A stretch of DNA of 6,733 bases from JBBQZL01 sp038207745 (GTDB taxonomy: Bacteria; Actinomycetota; Thermoleophilia; Solirubrobacterales; 70-9). Every line of letters starts with the position of its first letter. The stretch's first letter is position 1. The DNA lies in assembly GCA_038207745.1 (NCBI GenBank), contig JBBQZL010000150.1, forward strand, positions 1 to 6,733, given 5' to 3'. Shown piece by piece: positions 6,030 through 6,733 of the stretch. The notes beneath the pieces were generated by a model, which was not told the DNA's origin, did no database searches, and worked only from the letters and a program-made list of their open reading frames with translations. A program made the translations under genes and the position numbers.

Positions 6030-6713
6030 GTGCCCCGCCGATTCGATCCGCTGGCTGGACCCGACGAGGTCGCCGAGGTGGCGCGGATTCTCTCCAGGGC
6101 GGGCCTGGTCGAGGCCTTCGGTCATGTCTCGGTACGGGTCGGCGAAGGGTTTCTGATCACCGCGACGACCCCACTGGCCGCCATGGACGCAAGCGGGATC
6201 CACCACATCGACGCTGGTGGGGCACCGTCACCATGGTCAGCCGACGTGCCGCTCGAAACGCCGATGCACGCTTCGATCTATGGCGCCCGCCCTGATGTGA
6301 ATGCGATCTGCCGGACACACTCTCCCGCGGCGGTGATCGCCGGGGTGCGGGGAGTCGTGCCCCCGGTTGCGCATGGCCTCGGTGGGCTCAGCGGTGAGAT
6401 CCGGACCTGCGGCCGAACCGACCTGGTCACCGACGCCGAGGCGGGTTTCGAGGTCGCCTCCGCACTCGGCGGCGCGGCATGCGTGCTGATTCGCGGGAAT
6501 GGCTGCGTTGCGGTCGGCGAGAGCCTCGGAGAGGCAGCGGTCCGGGCCCGCTACCTCGAGGAGAGGTGCCACGTTGCCAACGAACTCGGCCTCGACTCCG
6601 CGACGGCGTTCGAGGCAGACGCGCTGGAGGAGCGCTCACGCCACTTCGCAACCGAGACGACCCGGGCATGGGCCTGGATGCGCCGGCAATACCGAGATTT
6701 GGAAGTCACCTGA
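6030..6713 (+). CDS. Class II aldolase/adducin-fold protein with degenerate metal site
   Basis: This 227-residue protein has the class II aldolase/adducin domain, whose members are fuculose/rhamnulose-phosphate aldolases, ribulose-phosphate epimerases, MtnB dehydratases and aromatic or tartronate decarboxylases. Family blocks are GHVSVR (31-36), PLETPMHASIY (74-84, with E76 at the catalytic acid position), ICRTHSPAAVIAG (93-105), and CVLIRGNGCVAVGESLGEA (151-169). Usual zinc ligands are a His-x-His pair and a third His in 'RNHG'. Here the pair reads R95-T-H97 and the third is N157, so only one of three His remains. Starting at GTG 6030 (2 nt after the previous stop) gives a length normal for the family. 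As the last visible gene of the operon it may cleave, dehydrate or decarboxylate the carbon skeleton left after ring opening, or be non-metal and non-aldolase. The product assignment is at fold level only. Confidence 0.82.
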   Translation: MPRRFDPLAGPDEVAEVARILSRAGLVEAFGHVSVRVGEGFLITATTPLAAMDASGIHHIDAGGAPSPWSADVPLETPMHASIYGARPDVNAICRTHSPAAVIAGVRGVVPPVAHGLGGLSGEIRTCGRTDLVTDAEAGFEVASALGGAACVLIRGNGCVAVGESLGEAAVRARYLEERCHVANELGLDSATAFEADALEERSRHFATETTRAWAWMRRQYRDLEVT

Positions 6714-6733
6714 CGCTGTGAACGCAAGAGATT

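Noticed and set aside
6718..6733. Possible GTG start of a seventh operon gene
   Set aside because: Only five codons are visible and there is no well-spaced ribosome binding site, so it cannot be supported from this window.

Overview
This 6.7 kb window is GC-rich and densely coded. All eight recognisable genes lie on the + strand. The strong G/C bias at third codon positions, the GTG starts and the gene families suggest a high-GC bacterium, most likely an actinobacterium, perhaps of the Thermoleophilia/Solirubrobacterales type. That placement is an impression from composition and was not tested. No RNA gene, CRISPR array, insertion sequence or prophage gene was found.

Region 1 (1-1312) holds the 3' end of a class II histone-deacetylase-like amidohydrolase. 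It overlaps, through an ATGA, a 314-residue protein carrying the complete PC-x3-KPY-x2-S-x2-H signature of archaeosine synthase (ArcS). The pair uses looser codons than the rest of the window. It ends at a 15-bp perfect hairpin followed by five T (1335-1373), which looks like an intrinsic terminator.

Region 2 (1405-6713) is a tight six-gene operon with gaps of 28 nt or less and one ATGA overlap. Its genes, in order, are: a dihydropyrimidinase/hydantoinase-like amidohydrolase; an isochorismatase-like cysteine amidohydrolase; a PF06684 (DUF1185, 'amino acid synthesis') protein; an enamidase-like amidohydrolase; a DUF1989 urea-carboxylase-associated protein; and a class II aldolase/adducin-fold protein. 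Four of the six belong to families that hydrolyse C-N bonds. PF06684 has a chorismate-mutase-like fold related in shape to Rid deaminases, and the last gene could act on a C-C bond or a carboxylate.

The reading offered here, which is inference, is a catabolic route for an N-heterocycle or cyclic ureide: ring opening, amide/carbamoyl hydrolysis, enamine/imine hydrolysis, then processing of the carbon skeleton. No known pathway that I can name has this gene set. The window lacks the oxygenase, hydroxylase or reductase that would prepare an aromatic ring, and it has no transporter or regulator, so the system probably extends downstream or elsewhere. Two of the enzymes show substitutions at normally invariant metal ligands (His to Glu in the first amidohydrolase; two of three His lost in the aldolase-fold protein), which points to unusual chemistry.
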